This document shows, one piece after another, positions 1-8,057 of a DNA stretch of 64,000 bases (position 1 is the stretch's first letter; each line of letters begins with the position of its first letter). The notes below the pieces were generated by a model, which worked only from the letters and a program-made list of their open reading frames with translations, was not told the DNA's origin and did no database searches. The DNA is from Roseiarcus sp963741405 (lineage in GTDB: Bacteria; Pseudomonadota; Alphaproteobacteria; Rhizobiales; Beijerinckiaceae). A program made the position numbers and the translations under genes. The stretch is taken from contig CAVUHX010000034.1 in NCBI GenBank assembly GCA_963741405.1, forward strand, positions 1-64,000, in the 5' to 3' direction.

Positions 1-631
1 GCAGTTCGGTGACGGCGATCAGATGCTCGCCGTGGCGGTAGACGAGCGTCGGCGCGGGGATGCGGTCGACGACCGCGATGCGCCCTCCCGCGAGCGGAAA
101 GCCCTCGCTCGCAACATCGATGATCGACGCGCTGACCATCGTTGCGCCGACGAGGAGGGCTTCACCGTATGCCGTTCGGACGAGGCGACGTCATAGGGCT
201 GGCCGGCGATCTCCGCGCGGGCGAAGTCGGACACGAGGCTCTGTGCGACGCCTTCCGAAGGGTTCCGCATTCTCAACGAGGTCAGGCCCGCCCCGACGGC
301 GACGCCGAGGGCGGCGAACGAGGCGGCGAGCGCCAGCGCGCGCGTCGTGCTCCATGCCGGACGCCGGACCGGCGCGAGCGTTGCGGCCGAGGGCGGCGCG
401 GCCGGCGCCGTCAGCGCGGCGATGCGGTCGGAGAGCGCCTTCGCCGGCGCGCCCTCGCGGGGGGCCGCGCAGGCGGGTGGCGGCGCGCACCGCCTCGAGG
501 CGCCGGTATTTCGCCGCGAGCGCCGGGTCAGCGGCGAGCTCGCGCTCGAGCTCGAGCGCGCCCATCGCGTCGAGTTCGCCGTCGAGAGCAGCGCTCAGCC
601 GGAGCATGCGGTCGTCGGGATCGTGGGTCAT
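1..631 (-). pseudogene. Anti-sigma factor (transmembrane, ECF-associated), frameshifted and cut by the window edge
   Basis: Start codon ATG at 631 overlaps the stop of the sigma gene by four bases, the usual layout for a sigma/anti-sigma pair. The N-terminal part reads MLRLSAALDGELDAMGALE and resembles the cytoplasmic zinc-finger-like domain of anti-sigma factors, without a clear HxxxCxxC motif. The frame breaks at a run of six C near 455. It resumes in another frame with a hydrophobic segment and the periplasmic motif PYDVASSERHTVK, typical of this family. It breaks again near 168 and returns to the first frame for EGFPLAGGRIAVV. The two shifts compensate each other (+1 and -1). The C-terminus lies beyond the left edge. 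The protein would sequester the sigma factor at the membrane. Either the gene is decayed or two indel errors remain; the family assignment is firm because both domains are recognisable. Confidence 0.75.
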
Positions 632-1158
632 GGTTCGGGCTCGAAAGTCTTTGCGAGCGCGCCGCGAGCGCGGGAGAGGCGCGACATCACGGTGCCGATC
701 GGAGCGCCCGTCGCCTCGGCGATGTCGCGGTAGGAGAGGCCGTTGACGTCGCGCATGACGAGCGCTTCGCGCAGCGGCGCGGGCAGCGCAGCGATCGCCC
801 GCCGAAGCCCCTCGCCGTCTTCGAGCGCGATCAGGGACTGCTCCGCATCGGGCCCGGCTTCGTCGAGGCGCGGGTTGATCGAATCGAGATCGCCCATGCC
901 GCCGACATAGGCGAGGCCCTGGGGCCGGTTGCGGCCCATCCAGGTCATGGCGGTGTTGCGCACGATCATCAGAAACCATGGTTTTGGGCGTTCGACGGCG
1001 GTCGTCTCGAGCGCTTTCAGTGCGCGGATCGCCGCTTCCTGCACGATATCCTCGGCGTCCGCGCCGTTGCGGCAAAGCCATTTGGCGAGGCTATAGGCGT
1101 CGTCGAGCAGCGGCGGCACGACGGCGCGGAAGCGCTCGGCGGCGAGGGACGACGTCAT
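628..1158 (-). CDS. ECF-family RNA polymerase sigma factor
   Basis: 176 residues, normal length for a minimal ECF sigma factor. Region sigma2 (about residues 12-80) contains DAEDIVQEAAIRALKAL, and the sigma4 helix-turn-helix (about residues 120-170) contains LREALVMRDVNGLSYRDIAEATGAPIGTVMSR in its usual form (given here only as its conserved stretch). It would direct core polymerase to a stress regulon and be held by the anti-sigma factor encoded immediately downstream (4-base overlap). Upstream on the same strand lie a c-type cytochrome and a Tat-exported metallophosphoesterase; this neighbourhood recurs in Hyphomicrobiales, suggesting an envelope or oxidative stress regulon, which is inference. 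The start at 1158 gives a complete N-terminus. Confidence 0.9.
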   Translation of the reverse strand: MTSSLAAERFRAVVPPLLDDAYSLAKWLCRNGADAEDIVQEAAIRALKALETTAVERPKPWFLMIVRNTAMTWMGRNRPQGLAYVGGMGDLDSINPRLDEAGPDAEQSLIALEDGEGLRRAIAALPAPLREALVMRDVNGLSYRDIAEATGAPIGTVMSRLSRARGALAKTFEPEP

Positions 1159-1237
1159 ACGCCGGCTGCAACCGGCGCAGAGCCCGCGCCCCCTTCTCCG
1201 CGAGGCGGGCAGGACTCGGGAAGGATGCCGCCGGGGC

Positions 1238-1582
1238 TTACTTCGCCTTCTCCTTCAGGTATGCGATCACATCGGCGCGGTCCTGTGCTTTGTCCAGGTG
1301 GAAGAACATCTTCACGCCCGGGACGAAGGCTTGCGGGTCGGTGAGCCACTTGTCGAGGGTCTCCTCGTTCCAGACGATATTGGAGGATTTCAGCGCCTTG
1401 GAATAGCTGTAGTCCGCCAGAGAACCCGCCTTGCGGCCGTAAATGCCGCGGTGGCGCGGGCCAACGTCGTTCTGGTCGAGCGAGTGGCAGTCGGTGCAGG
1501 CCTGGTAGAGCTGCTCGCCTCGCTCGGCGTCGCCTTTGAGCGCCCAGGCCGACGCCGGCTGCGCGCAGGTGTACACAAGCAT
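1238..1582 (-). CDS. Small periplasmic c-type cytochrome
   Basis: The mature part carries one haem-binding CxxCH motif (CTDCH) after GDAERGEQLYQA, a GPRHRGIYGRKAG stretch typical of class I cytochromes c, and a likely axial methionine in VPGVKMFF; the end KAQDRADVIAYLKEKAK is the usual C-terminal helix. It probably shuttles electrons in the periplasm. The start is uncertain. The only nearby ATG (1582) gives a very short signal sequence (MLVYTCAQPASA), while the frame stays open upstream with hydrophobic SFSLFIAL, so translation probably begins at a non-ATG codon near 1600-1612. It lies between the sigma factor and the metallophosphoesterase on the same strand. Confidence 0.8.
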   Translation of the reverse strand: MLVYTCAQPASAWALKGDAERGEQLYQACTDCHSLDQNDVGPRHRGIYGRKAGSLADYSYSKALKSSNIVWNEETLDKWLTDPQAFVPGVKMFFHLDKAQDRADVIAYLKEKAK

Positions 1583-1617
1583 CAGCGCGATGAAAAGACT
1601 GAAACTTGTGATCTTGT

Positions 1618-1692
1618 GACCTTCGTGCAGCCCGCGTGTCCTTCGTGTTGAAAAGAGTGAAACACAAAGGACACAAAGCTCTGCACGAAGGG
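1618..1692. repeat. CACGAAGG/CACAAAG-type intergenic repeat
   Basis: This AT-richer stretch is built from repeated CCTTCGTG and CACAAAG words in both orientations. CCTTCGTGCAG at about 1620-1630 is answered by its inverse CTGCACGAAGG at about 1681-1691. In translation it gives KHKGHKALHEG-like peptides seen in many spurious bacterial proteins. It lies at the 5' side of the cytochrome gene and obscures its true start. Confidence 0.5.
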
Positions 1693-1758
1693 TGCGAAGG
1701 GGCCGCCTTCGCTGTTTTGCGGGGAAGAAGGGGGGCATCCGCCTGTTCGCCGCCGCCT

Positions 1759-2685
1759 TCACGACAGATCCGCGTCGGTGACGGCGAGCGCGGTCGGCGT
1801 CGTCGAATAGGCGACCTCGCGCACGCCGAGCCACTTGCGCAATTCCCCCGCCGGCACGAGCTTCGGGCCCGGTGAGGGCGCCGTTCCGGGCGCAGGCTGC
1901 GGGAAGGCGGTCGAGCGCGCCGTGTGAAAGGTGACCGCGCCTTCGACCTTCTGCATGAGCTGGTGGATGTGGCCGTTGAGCACCGTCACCGAGCCGAAGC
2001 GCGAGACGAGCGCGAGCGCCTGGGCGGAATCCTCGGTGCCCCAACCCCAGTCGGGAGCGACCATCCAGAGGGGGATATGGCAGAAGAGGACGATCGGGGT
2101 GGAGGCCGTTTTCCCCTTGAGATCATCCTCGAGCCAGGCGATCTGCTCCGCGCCCAGCGAGCCGAGGCCGTTCTTCTTGAGATCGACGACGTTGACGAGC
2201 GACACGAAATGCACGCCACCGTGGTCGAACGAGTACCAGCCGCCGCCGGTCGAGCCTTTTCCGAAGCGGTCGAGATAGGCGGTCCGTGTCGCCGCATCGG
2301 TAATGTCATGTTCGCCGGGGGAATAGTGCACGTCGAGTTTTGCGCGCTTGATCATCTGCAGCGCGTCGTCGAACTGCTTCGGCTGGGCCGTGTGGGTGAC
2401 GTCGCCGGTATGAATGATGAAGGCCAGGTCACCCGGCATGGCCAGGATCCTGTCGATCGCCGCATCGAACGTCGCGCTCGCGTCCGGATTGGCGGGCTTC
2501 GAGAAGCCGATGTGACTGTCGGAAATCTGAACGAAGGAAAAGCCTCCCTCCGCCGCTTTCGCCGAGTCGATCAGGCGTGAAGCCGGCACCCCGCCGGCGA
2601 CCGTCCAGACGACGCCGGTTCCCGCCCACAACATGCATCTGAGGATTTGCCGGCGGTCGAGGCCGCCGTCGTTTTCATACGCCAT
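1759..2685 (-). CDS. Tat-exported calcineurin-like metallophosphoesterase
   Basis: 308 residues. The N-terminus has a twin-arginine signal (DRRQILRCMLWAGTGVVW) followed by an AKA cleavage region near residue 45. The calcineurin fold motifs occur in order: ISDSHIG (D and H), HTGDVTH, GEHD in place of the usual GNHD, FCHIP, and NGHIHQ. It is expected to be a two-metal phosphoesterase acting in the periplasm; the substrate cannot be read from the sequence. It is followed by the cytochrome and sigma genes in the same direction, and is divergent from the hydrolase at 2900. The Glu for Asn change in the GNHD motif is unusual because that residue normally binds metal. Confidence 0.88.
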   Translation of the reverse strand: MAYENDGGLDRRQILRCMLWAGTGVVWTVAGGVPASRLIDSAKAAEGGFSFVQISDSHIGFSKPANPDASATFDAAIDRILAMPGDLAFIIHTGDVTHTAQPKQFDDALQMIKRAKLDVHYSPGEHDITDAATRTAYLDRFGKGSTGGGWYSFDHGGVHFVSLVNVVDLKKNGLGSLGAEQIAWLEDDLKGKTASTPIVLFCHIPLWMVAPDWGWGTEDSAQALALVSRFGSVTVLNGHIHQLMQKVEGAVTFHTARSTAFPQPAPGTAPSPGPKLVPAGELRKWLGVREVAYSTTPTALAVTDADLS

Positions 2686-2749
2686 GATTGTCTCCCTTCG
2701 ACCCGGCGAGAATCGCCGTCCTTCGAGGAAGACTCAGGGCGCGCACGAT

Positions 2750-2756
2750 TTATTCC
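2750..2756 (-). promoter_or_regulatory. Possible ECF -35-like element (GGAATAA) upstream of the metallophosphoesterase
   Basis: On the minus strand, GGAATAAA lies about 65 bases before the metallophosphoesterase start. GGAA-type -35 elements are typical for ECF sigma factors, and an ECF gene is in the same cluster. No convincing matching -10 could be fixed, so this is only a candidate for autoregulation. Confidence 0.25.
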
Positions 2757-2899
2757 GCGGGCGGGCGAAAAATATCCGGCGCCGCCGGCCGGCTGAACAA
2801 TCGAGCACCCGCCGCGGGCCGCCCCAATGACGCCACCGCCGCATGCCTTACTCCGCGCGGCGCCGGGGCAATGCACCTTCGACAGGGGAGGCCTGAACG

Positions 2900-3832
2900 A
2901 TGCGCAGGGCGATTGTGTCAGCCGGAATCCTGATTGGCGCGATCGGCGCGCTGGCGCTGGCTTCGGCCGGCCGGGCGCGGGTCGCGCCGTTCCCGCCGGG
3001 TTTTCGCCTCACCGACGTCGAGACCGACGGCGCGAGGATTCACGTCCGGGTCGGGGGAAGCGGCCCGGCGGTGGTTCTGCTGCACGGCTTCGGCGACACC
3101 GGCGACATGTGGGCGCCGGTCGCCGCCGCGCTCGCGGGCAGCCATACAGTCATCGTCCCCGATTTGCGCGGGATGGGGCTCTCGTCGCATCCGGAGGACG
3201 GATACGACAAGGCGACGCAGGCGCGTGACATTGCTCGAGTGATGGACGCGTTCAAAGTCGACAAGACCGCGCTCGTTACACACGACATCGGCAACATGGT
3301 CGGCTATGCGCTCGCCGCGCAATTCCCCGACCGCGCAACCCGATGGGTCGTCATCGACGCGCCGCTCCCGGGCGTTGGCCCGTGGGACGAGATTATCCGC
3401 AGCCCGGCTCTCTGGCACTTCAATTTCCGCGGCCCCGACGTCGAGCGGCTCGTCGCCGGGCGCGAGCGGATCTATCTCGACCGGTTCTGGAACGAGCTCT
3501 CCGCCGATCCGGCGGCGATCGCCGAGGCGACCCGGAGACACTATGCGGAGCTCTACGCGTTGCCGGGCGCGATGCATTCGGCGTTCAACCAGTTCGCCGC
3601 CTTCACGCAGGACGCCTCCGACAACAAGGCTTTCGCCGCCAGGGGAAAGCTCGGCATGCCTATACTCGCGCTGGGCGGCGACCATTCGTTCGGCGCGCAG
3701 ATGGGCGACATCATGGAGCTCGTCGGGTCGAACGTCACCAGCGGCGTTATCAAGAATTCGGGCCACTGGGTGATGGAGGAGCAGCCCGCGCAGACGACAG
3801 CGGCGATCATTGCGTTCATCGACAAAGCGTGA
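2900..3832 (+). CDS. Exported alpha/beta hydrolase of the epoxide hydrolase / haloalkane dehalogenase type
   Basis: 310 residues with an N-terminal hydrophobic signal or anchor (IVSAGILIGAIGALALASAG). Oxyanion motif LLHGFGDTG is at about residue 60. The nucleophile elbow reads VTHDIGNMVGYA, so the nucleophile is an aspartate (about residue 129) as in epoxide hydrolases and haloalkane dehalogenases, not a serine. A C-terminal histidine lies in NSGHWVMEEQ. The reaction is probably hydrolysis of an epoxide or C-halogen bond through a covalent ester; the physiological substrate is unknown. It is divergent from the metallophosphoesterase and convergent with cimA (12-base gap). Confidence 0.85.
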   Translation: MRRAIVSAGILIGAIGALALASAGRARVAPFPPGFRLTDVETDGARIHVRVGGSGPAVVLLHGFGDTGDMWAPVAAALAGSHTVIVPDLRGMGLSSHPEDGYDKATQARDIARVMDAFKVDKTALVTHDIGNMVGYALAAQFPDRATRWVVIDAPLPGVGPWDEIIRSPALWHFNFRGPDVERLVAGRERIYLDRFWNELSADPAAIAEATRRHYAELYALPGAMHSAFNQFAAFTQDASDNKAFAARGKLGMPILALGGDHSFGAQMGDIMELVGSNVTSGVIKNSGHWVMEEQPAQTTAAIIAFIDKA

Positions 3833-3844
3833 CCCGGACGGCGC

Positions 3845-5443
3845 CTACTGCGCCGGCACGCCGAGCTTGACCAGCCGGTAGGTGATCGCGTCGACCAGGG
3901 CCTGGAACGAAGCGTCGATGATGTTGCCCGACACCCCGATGGTCGACCAGGTCTCGCCGGCCCCGTCGCCGAACTCGATCAGCACCCGCGTCACCGCGTC
4001 GGTGCCGCCCTGGAAGACCCGGACGCGATAGTCGCGCAGCTCAAGGTTCTCGATGTGCTTCTGGTAGACACCGAGATCCTTGCGCAGCGCCAGATCGAGC
4101 GCGTTGACCGGGCCGTTGCCTTCCGCGGCCGAGATCAGCCGCTCTTCGCCGATGCGGATCTTCACCACCGCTTGGGAAGCCGAATAGGTCACGCCGGGCG
4201 CGACGACCTTGCGCTCGACGCTGACATGGAAACTTTCCACGTCGAAGAACTCCGGCACGCCTTCGAGCACGCCGCGCGCGAGAAGCTCGAAGGAGGCGTC
4301 GGCCGCTTCGTAGGCGTAACCATGCGACTCGCGCTCCTTCACCAGGTCGAGGAGGCGCGTGAGGCGCGGATCATTGGCGTCCGCGTCGATCCCGAGCCGG
4401 GCGAGCTCGGAAAGGAGGTTCGAGCGTCCAGCCTGGTCGGATACGAGAATGGCGCGCTGGTTGCCGACGCTTTCCGGCGGTACGTGCTCGTAGGTGCGCG
4501 GGTCCTTGGCCAGCGCCGAGGCATGAATGCCCGCCTTGGTGGCGAAGGCGGACGCGCCGACATAAGGCGCATGCCGGTTCGGCGAACGGTTGAGCAGCTC
4601 ATCGAATGCCCGCGAGATGACAGTGATCTGGCGGAGCGCGTCCGGCGTGACGCCGGTTGCGAATCGCTCGGCGAACTCCTCCTTCAGCGCCAGCGTCGGG
4701 ATCAGGGTCACGAGATTGGCGTTGCCGCAACGTTCGCCGAGGCCGTTCAACGTCCCCTGCACCTGCCGGCAGCCCGCGCGGATGGCGGCGAGCGAGTTGG
4801 CGACCGCGTTGCCGGTGTCGTTATGGGCGTGGATGGCGAGCCGGTCGCCGGGGATGCAGGGCGCGACTTCGGCGACGATCCGCTCGATCTCGTGTGGCAG
4901 TGCGCCGCCATTGGTGTCGCAGAGCACGGCCCAGCGCGCCCCGGCCGATATCGATGTCATCGCGCATTCTAGCGCGTATTTCGGGTTGGCCTTGTAGCCG
5001 TCGAAGAAATGCTCGCAATCGACCATCGCTTCGCGACCGGACTCGACCGCCGCCCGCACGCTTTCCGCGATGCTGTCGAGGTTTTCCTGGAGCGTGCAGC
5101 CGAGCGCGACGTGGACATGGTAGTCCCAGGATTTCGCCACATAGACGATCGCGTCGGAGTCCGAAGCGAGCAGACCGGCGATCCCGGGGTCGTTGCCGAC
5201 CGAGCGGCCGGGCCGCTTCGTCATGCCGAAGGCGCAGAACCGCGCGCGCTTCGTGGGTTTCTTCTGAAAGAATTCGGTGTCGAGCGGATTCGCTCCGGGA
5301 TAGCCGCCCTCGACATAGTCGATCCCGAGGCGGTCGAGCATGCCTGCGATGTTGCGCTTGTCGTCGAGGGAGAAGTCGACACCGGTCGTCAGCGCGCCGT
5401 CGCGCAGGGTCGTGTCGAAGAGATAGAGCCGTTCTCGGGACAT
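3845..5443 (-). CDS. cimA: (R)-citramalate synthase
   Basis: 532 residues. It condenses pyruvate and acetyl-CoA to citramalate, the threonine-independent entry to isoleucine synthesis. The N-terminal HMGL-like TIM barrel (residues about 5-280) opens with LFDTTLRDGAL and carries the metal-binding HAHNDTGNAVANS and the NGLGERCGNANL region. The C-terminal part from about residue 390 is the LeuA-type allosteric dimer domain (isoleucine-sensing in the family). The pattern and length fit the CimA subfamily better than LeuA or homocitrate synthase. The start MSRERLYLFDTTLRDG (5443) is preferred over the longer open frame, which would run into the acetyltransferase gene. Confidence 0.9.
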   Translation of the reverse strand: MSRERLYLFDTTLRDGALTTGVDFSLDDKRNIAGMLDRLGIDYVEGGYPGANPLDTEFFQKKPTKRARFCAFGMTKRPGRSVGNDPGIAGLLASDSDAIVYVAKSWDYHVHVALGCTLQENLDSIAESVRAAVESGREAMVDCEHFFDGYKANPKYALECAMTSISAGARWAVLCDTNGGALPHEIERIVAEVAPCIPGDRLAIHAHNDTGNAVANSLAAIRAGCRQVQGTLNGLGERCGNANLVTLIPTLALKEEFAERFATGVTPDALRQITVISRAFDELLNRSPNRHAPYVGASAFATKAGIHASALAKDPRTYEHVPPESVGNQRAILVSDQAGRSNLLSELARLGIDADANDPRLTRLLDLVKERESHGYAYEAADASFELLARGVLEGVPEFFDVESFHVSVERKVVAPGVTYSASQAVVKIRIGEERLISAAEGNGPVNALDLALRKDLGVYQKHIENLELRDYRVRVFQGGTDAVTRVLIEFGDGAGETWSTIGVSGNIIDASFQALVDAITYRLVKLGVPAQ

Positions 5444-5454
5444 AGGGTTCTCGT

Positions 5455-5952
5455 TCAGTGCCGGGTTTGGGGCGCGGGTTCCGCGCCAAGCGATTTCGTC
5501 ATGGTGGTGTTGGCGAACCATTCGTCGCCGACGCGCACGAGATTGCGTTTCTGGGCCTGAAAGCCGAAGCGTTCGAACAGCGGCTTCGCCACCTCGCTGG
5601 CGTCCGCCGTGAGGCGCTTTGCCCCTCGCGCGGCGGCGAGCTTCGTCAGCGCATCGATCAGGGTGCTGCCCCCGCCCCGTCGGGCAAACTCGGGCGAGAC
5701 ATAGAGCATGTCGATCACGTCACCACCCTTGAGGCAGGCGAAGCCGGCTGCCGCGCCGTCGATCACCGCGATCAGCGTCAGCGCGCCGGCGAGGCGGGCG
5801 GCGAAGGCGTCTTCATCGTCGGCGCCCGACGCCCAGGCCTCGCGCTGGTCGGCGCTGTAGTCGTCGGCCGCAAGCTCCTCGATGCTCGCGCGAAAGATGT
5901 CCGCGCAGCGGCGGGCGTCGGCGGGAACGTAGGGGCGCAGCGATACGCTCAT
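5455..5952 (-). CDS. GNAT-family N-acetyltransferase
   Basis: About 165 residues from MSVSLRPYVPAD. The acetyl-CoA-binding core is IDMLYVSPEFARRGGGSTLI (conserved RRGGGS loop near residue 85), followed by the C-terminal LFERFGFQAQKRNLV strand typical of GNATs. The start overlaps the cysS stop by four bases (ATGA), implying translational coupling with cysS; the upstream in-frame ATG at 5967 lies inside cysS. The acetylated substrate is unknown. Confidence 0.82.
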   Translation of the reverse strand: MSVSLRPYVPADARRCADIFRASIEELAADDYSADQREAWASGADDEDAFAARLAGALTLIAVIDGAAAGFACLKGGDVIDMLYVSPEFARRGGGSTLIDALTKLAAARGAKRLTADASEVAKPLFERFGFQAQKRNLVRVGDEWFANTTMTKSLGAEPAPQTRH

Positions 5953-7424
5953 CGTTTCGGCTCCCAACTGGTCGTGCCGTCCTTGTTGTCCTTGACCGAG
6001 ACGCTGAGGCCCGCGAGGCGGTCGCGCAGGCGGTCGGACTCCGTCCAGTTCCTCGCAGCGCGCGCGGCCGACCTTTCCCGGATCAGGCCTTCCACGAGCG
6101 CGGTATCGATCGAAGCATCCCTCACCTCGGAGGCTTTGCGGTCCTTTCGTGTCCGCTGCAGGAGGCCAAGGAGATTTGCGCTGGCCTTGAGAACCCCTGG
6201 GTCGGCGGGAACACCCCCGGATCCGGCATGCCCGTGCATGATCCGGTGAAGTTCGGAAAGCGCAGCGGGCGTGTTCAGATCGTCGGCCAGCGCGTCGAGG
6301 ACCGCAGGCGCGACGACGGGCGCAGGCTCCGCATCGCCAACCGCGTCATACCACCGATCAAGGGTCGCCCCGGCTTCCTCGAGTTCCCGGACCGTCCAGT
6401 CGATCGGCTGACGGTAGTGGGTGCGCAGCATGGCGAGTCGCAGGACCTCGCCGGACCATTTTCTGCCGCCGAAGACCGGGGTGTCGATGAGGTCGCGGAT
6501 CGTGACGAAATTGCCGAGGCTTTTCGACATCTTCTCGCCCTCGACCTGCAGGAAGCCGTTGTGCATCCAGACATTGGCCATCCGCTGCGAGCCGAAGGCG
6601 CAGCAGGATTGGGCGATCTCGTTCTCGTGGTGGGGAAAGACGAGATCGACGCCGCCGCCGTGGATGTCGAACGTGTTGCGGGTCGGATCGTCGCACGATA
6701 GTCCGCCGCCGAATGGTTCGAGGAGCTTCGCCATCGACATCGCCGAGCACTCGATGTGCCAGCCGGGGCGCCCCGGAGCGGCGATGGCAACCGGGCTCGG
6801 CCAGCTCGGCTCCTTCGGCTTCGAGGGCTTCCACAGCACGAAATCCATCGGATCGCGCTTGTAGGGCGCGACGTCGACGCGGGCGCCCGCGAGCATTTCG
6901 TCGAGCGACCGCCGCGCCAGCGAGCCGTAGCGCGGCGCGCCGGGAAGCGCGTCCATCGCCGAAGGCGAGAACAGCACGTGGTCCTCGGCGACATAAGCGA
7001 CCCCGCGGGCGACGAGCCGCTCGATCAGGTCCCGCATCCGGTCGATATGTTCGGTGGCGCGCGGCTCCACGGTCGGCGGCAGCGCCCCGAGCGCAGCGAC
7101 GTCGTTGTGAAACTGGCGCTCGGTCGCCTCGGTCACCTTCCGGATCGCCTCGTTGAATGGCAGGCCGGGAAAGTCGCGCTCGGCGCGCGCGTTGATCTTG
7201 TCGTCGACGTCCGTGACGTTGCGGGCGTAGATCACGTGCTCCGGTCCATAAACGTGACGGAGCAGGCGGTACAGCACGTCGAACACGATGACCGGCCGGG
7301 CGTTGCCGATATGGGCGAAGTCGTACACCGTGGGCCCGCAGACATAGAGGCGCACCGCCGCCGGGTCGATCGGCGCGAAATCCTCCTTGCGCCGGGTGAG
7401 CGTGTTGTAGAGGCGCAGGGTCAT
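5949..7424 (-). CDS. cysS: Cysteinyl-tRNA synthetase
   Basis: 491 residues, normal length. Class I synthetase: CGPTVYDFAHIGNARP at about residue 29 contains the zinc-ligand cysteine and the HIGH-type motif (HIGN). GWHIECSAM supplies further zinc ligands, and KMSKSLGNF lies at about residue 296-303. It charges tRNA(Cys) in the cytoplasm. It is the first gene of a short minus-strand unit with the acetyltransferase and perhaps cimA. Confidence 0.96.
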   Translation of the reverse strand: MTLRLYNTLTRRKEDFAPIDPAAVRLYVCGPTVYDFAHIGNARPVIVFDVLYRLLRHVYGPEHVIYARNVTDVDDKINARAERDFPGLPFNEAIRKVTEATERQFHNDVAALGALPPTVEPRATEHIDRMRDLIERLVARGVAYVAEDHVLFSPSAMDALPGAPRYGSLARRSLDEMLAGARVDVAPYKRDPMDFVLWKPSKPKEPSWPSPVAIAAPGRPGWHIECSAMSMAKLLEPFGGGLSCDDPTRNTFDIHGGGVDLVFPHHENEIAQSCCAFGSQRMANVWMHNGFLQVEGEKMSKSLGNFVTIRDLIDTPVFGGRKWSGEVLRLAMLRTHYRQPIDWTVRELEEAGATLDRWYDAVGDAEPAPVVAPAVLDALADDLNTPAALSELHRIMHGHAGSGGVPADPGVLKASANLLGLLQRTRKDRKASEVRDASIDTALVEGLIRERSAARAARNWTESDRLRDRLAGLSVSVKDNKDGTTSWEPKR

Positions 7425-7679
7425 CGACGGTTCTCCCGCCGCTGCAGCGGCGCCGGTCTGGTGGAGGAACTGTCTTCCGTCATCGAGCGTCTCTTCTCAG
7501 GGCGACAGCGCAGAGCGCCGTCCGGGACCGGCCGGATGATCGCTTCTCGAAAGTCTTGAGAAAGGAGACGCGAACCAGCCAGCTTGGAGCTAGCAGGTAA
7601 TGATGCAGATCCGGGCGATGCGGAGCAAACGCGTCATGCCGGCTTCCATCGTGCAGCCGGCGATGGATGTCAAGCCCTT

Positions 7680-7790
7680 GCGCACTTCAACCTGAGCGCG
7701 CGCGACTTGACCTTTCCGCCCTCGGGATAGCTCTCGCGCAGCAGGTCGTCGGGCGGCGAATTCGGGGTTCGGGATACGCGTGACGTACAT
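7680..7790 (-). mobile_element. 5' remnant of an IS1634-type transposase gene
   Basis: Reading the minus strand from ATG 7790 gives MYVTRIPN, then, after a one-base shift, NSPPDDLLRESYPEGGKVKS. This matches the characteristic N-terminus of IS1634-family transposases (MYVRxIPNRNSPPxxLLRESYREGGKVK). Only about 35 codons remain and the frame is broken, so it is a dead fragment. It marks a past insertion next to the type I secretion genes. No terminal inverted repeats were recognised. Confidence 0.7.
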
Positions 7791-8057
7791 GATCAACTAG
7801 AATCATGGCCTCGCGCAAAGTCAATACCAATATTACATCCCCAGAAATTTGCCGCAAATTCCCCCAAACCCGCACAGAACCTCATTTTCATCTACGAAGC
7901 CTCTCGGAAGTCGGGATTTGCGGAGGGTTCCCAATTTCTCAATGACTTGCCACCCCACTTGGTATCGCCTGTCAATTACCGGGTGGGAGGTCCGTCATTA
8001 TTACATACTTGTGTTATTCCAGTTTGCTGCCGGGCCCGTGCGGACGCGGGCGAACCC
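7791..8057. other. Non-coding, lower-GC gap between the IS remnant and hlyD
   Basis: About 270 bases with clearly lower GC than the flanking genes and no plausible reading frame. Together with 7425-7680 it makes a gap of over 600 bases containing only the transposase fragment. Nothing else is recognised in it; no tRNA or riboswitch-like structure was seen. Confidence 0.5.
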
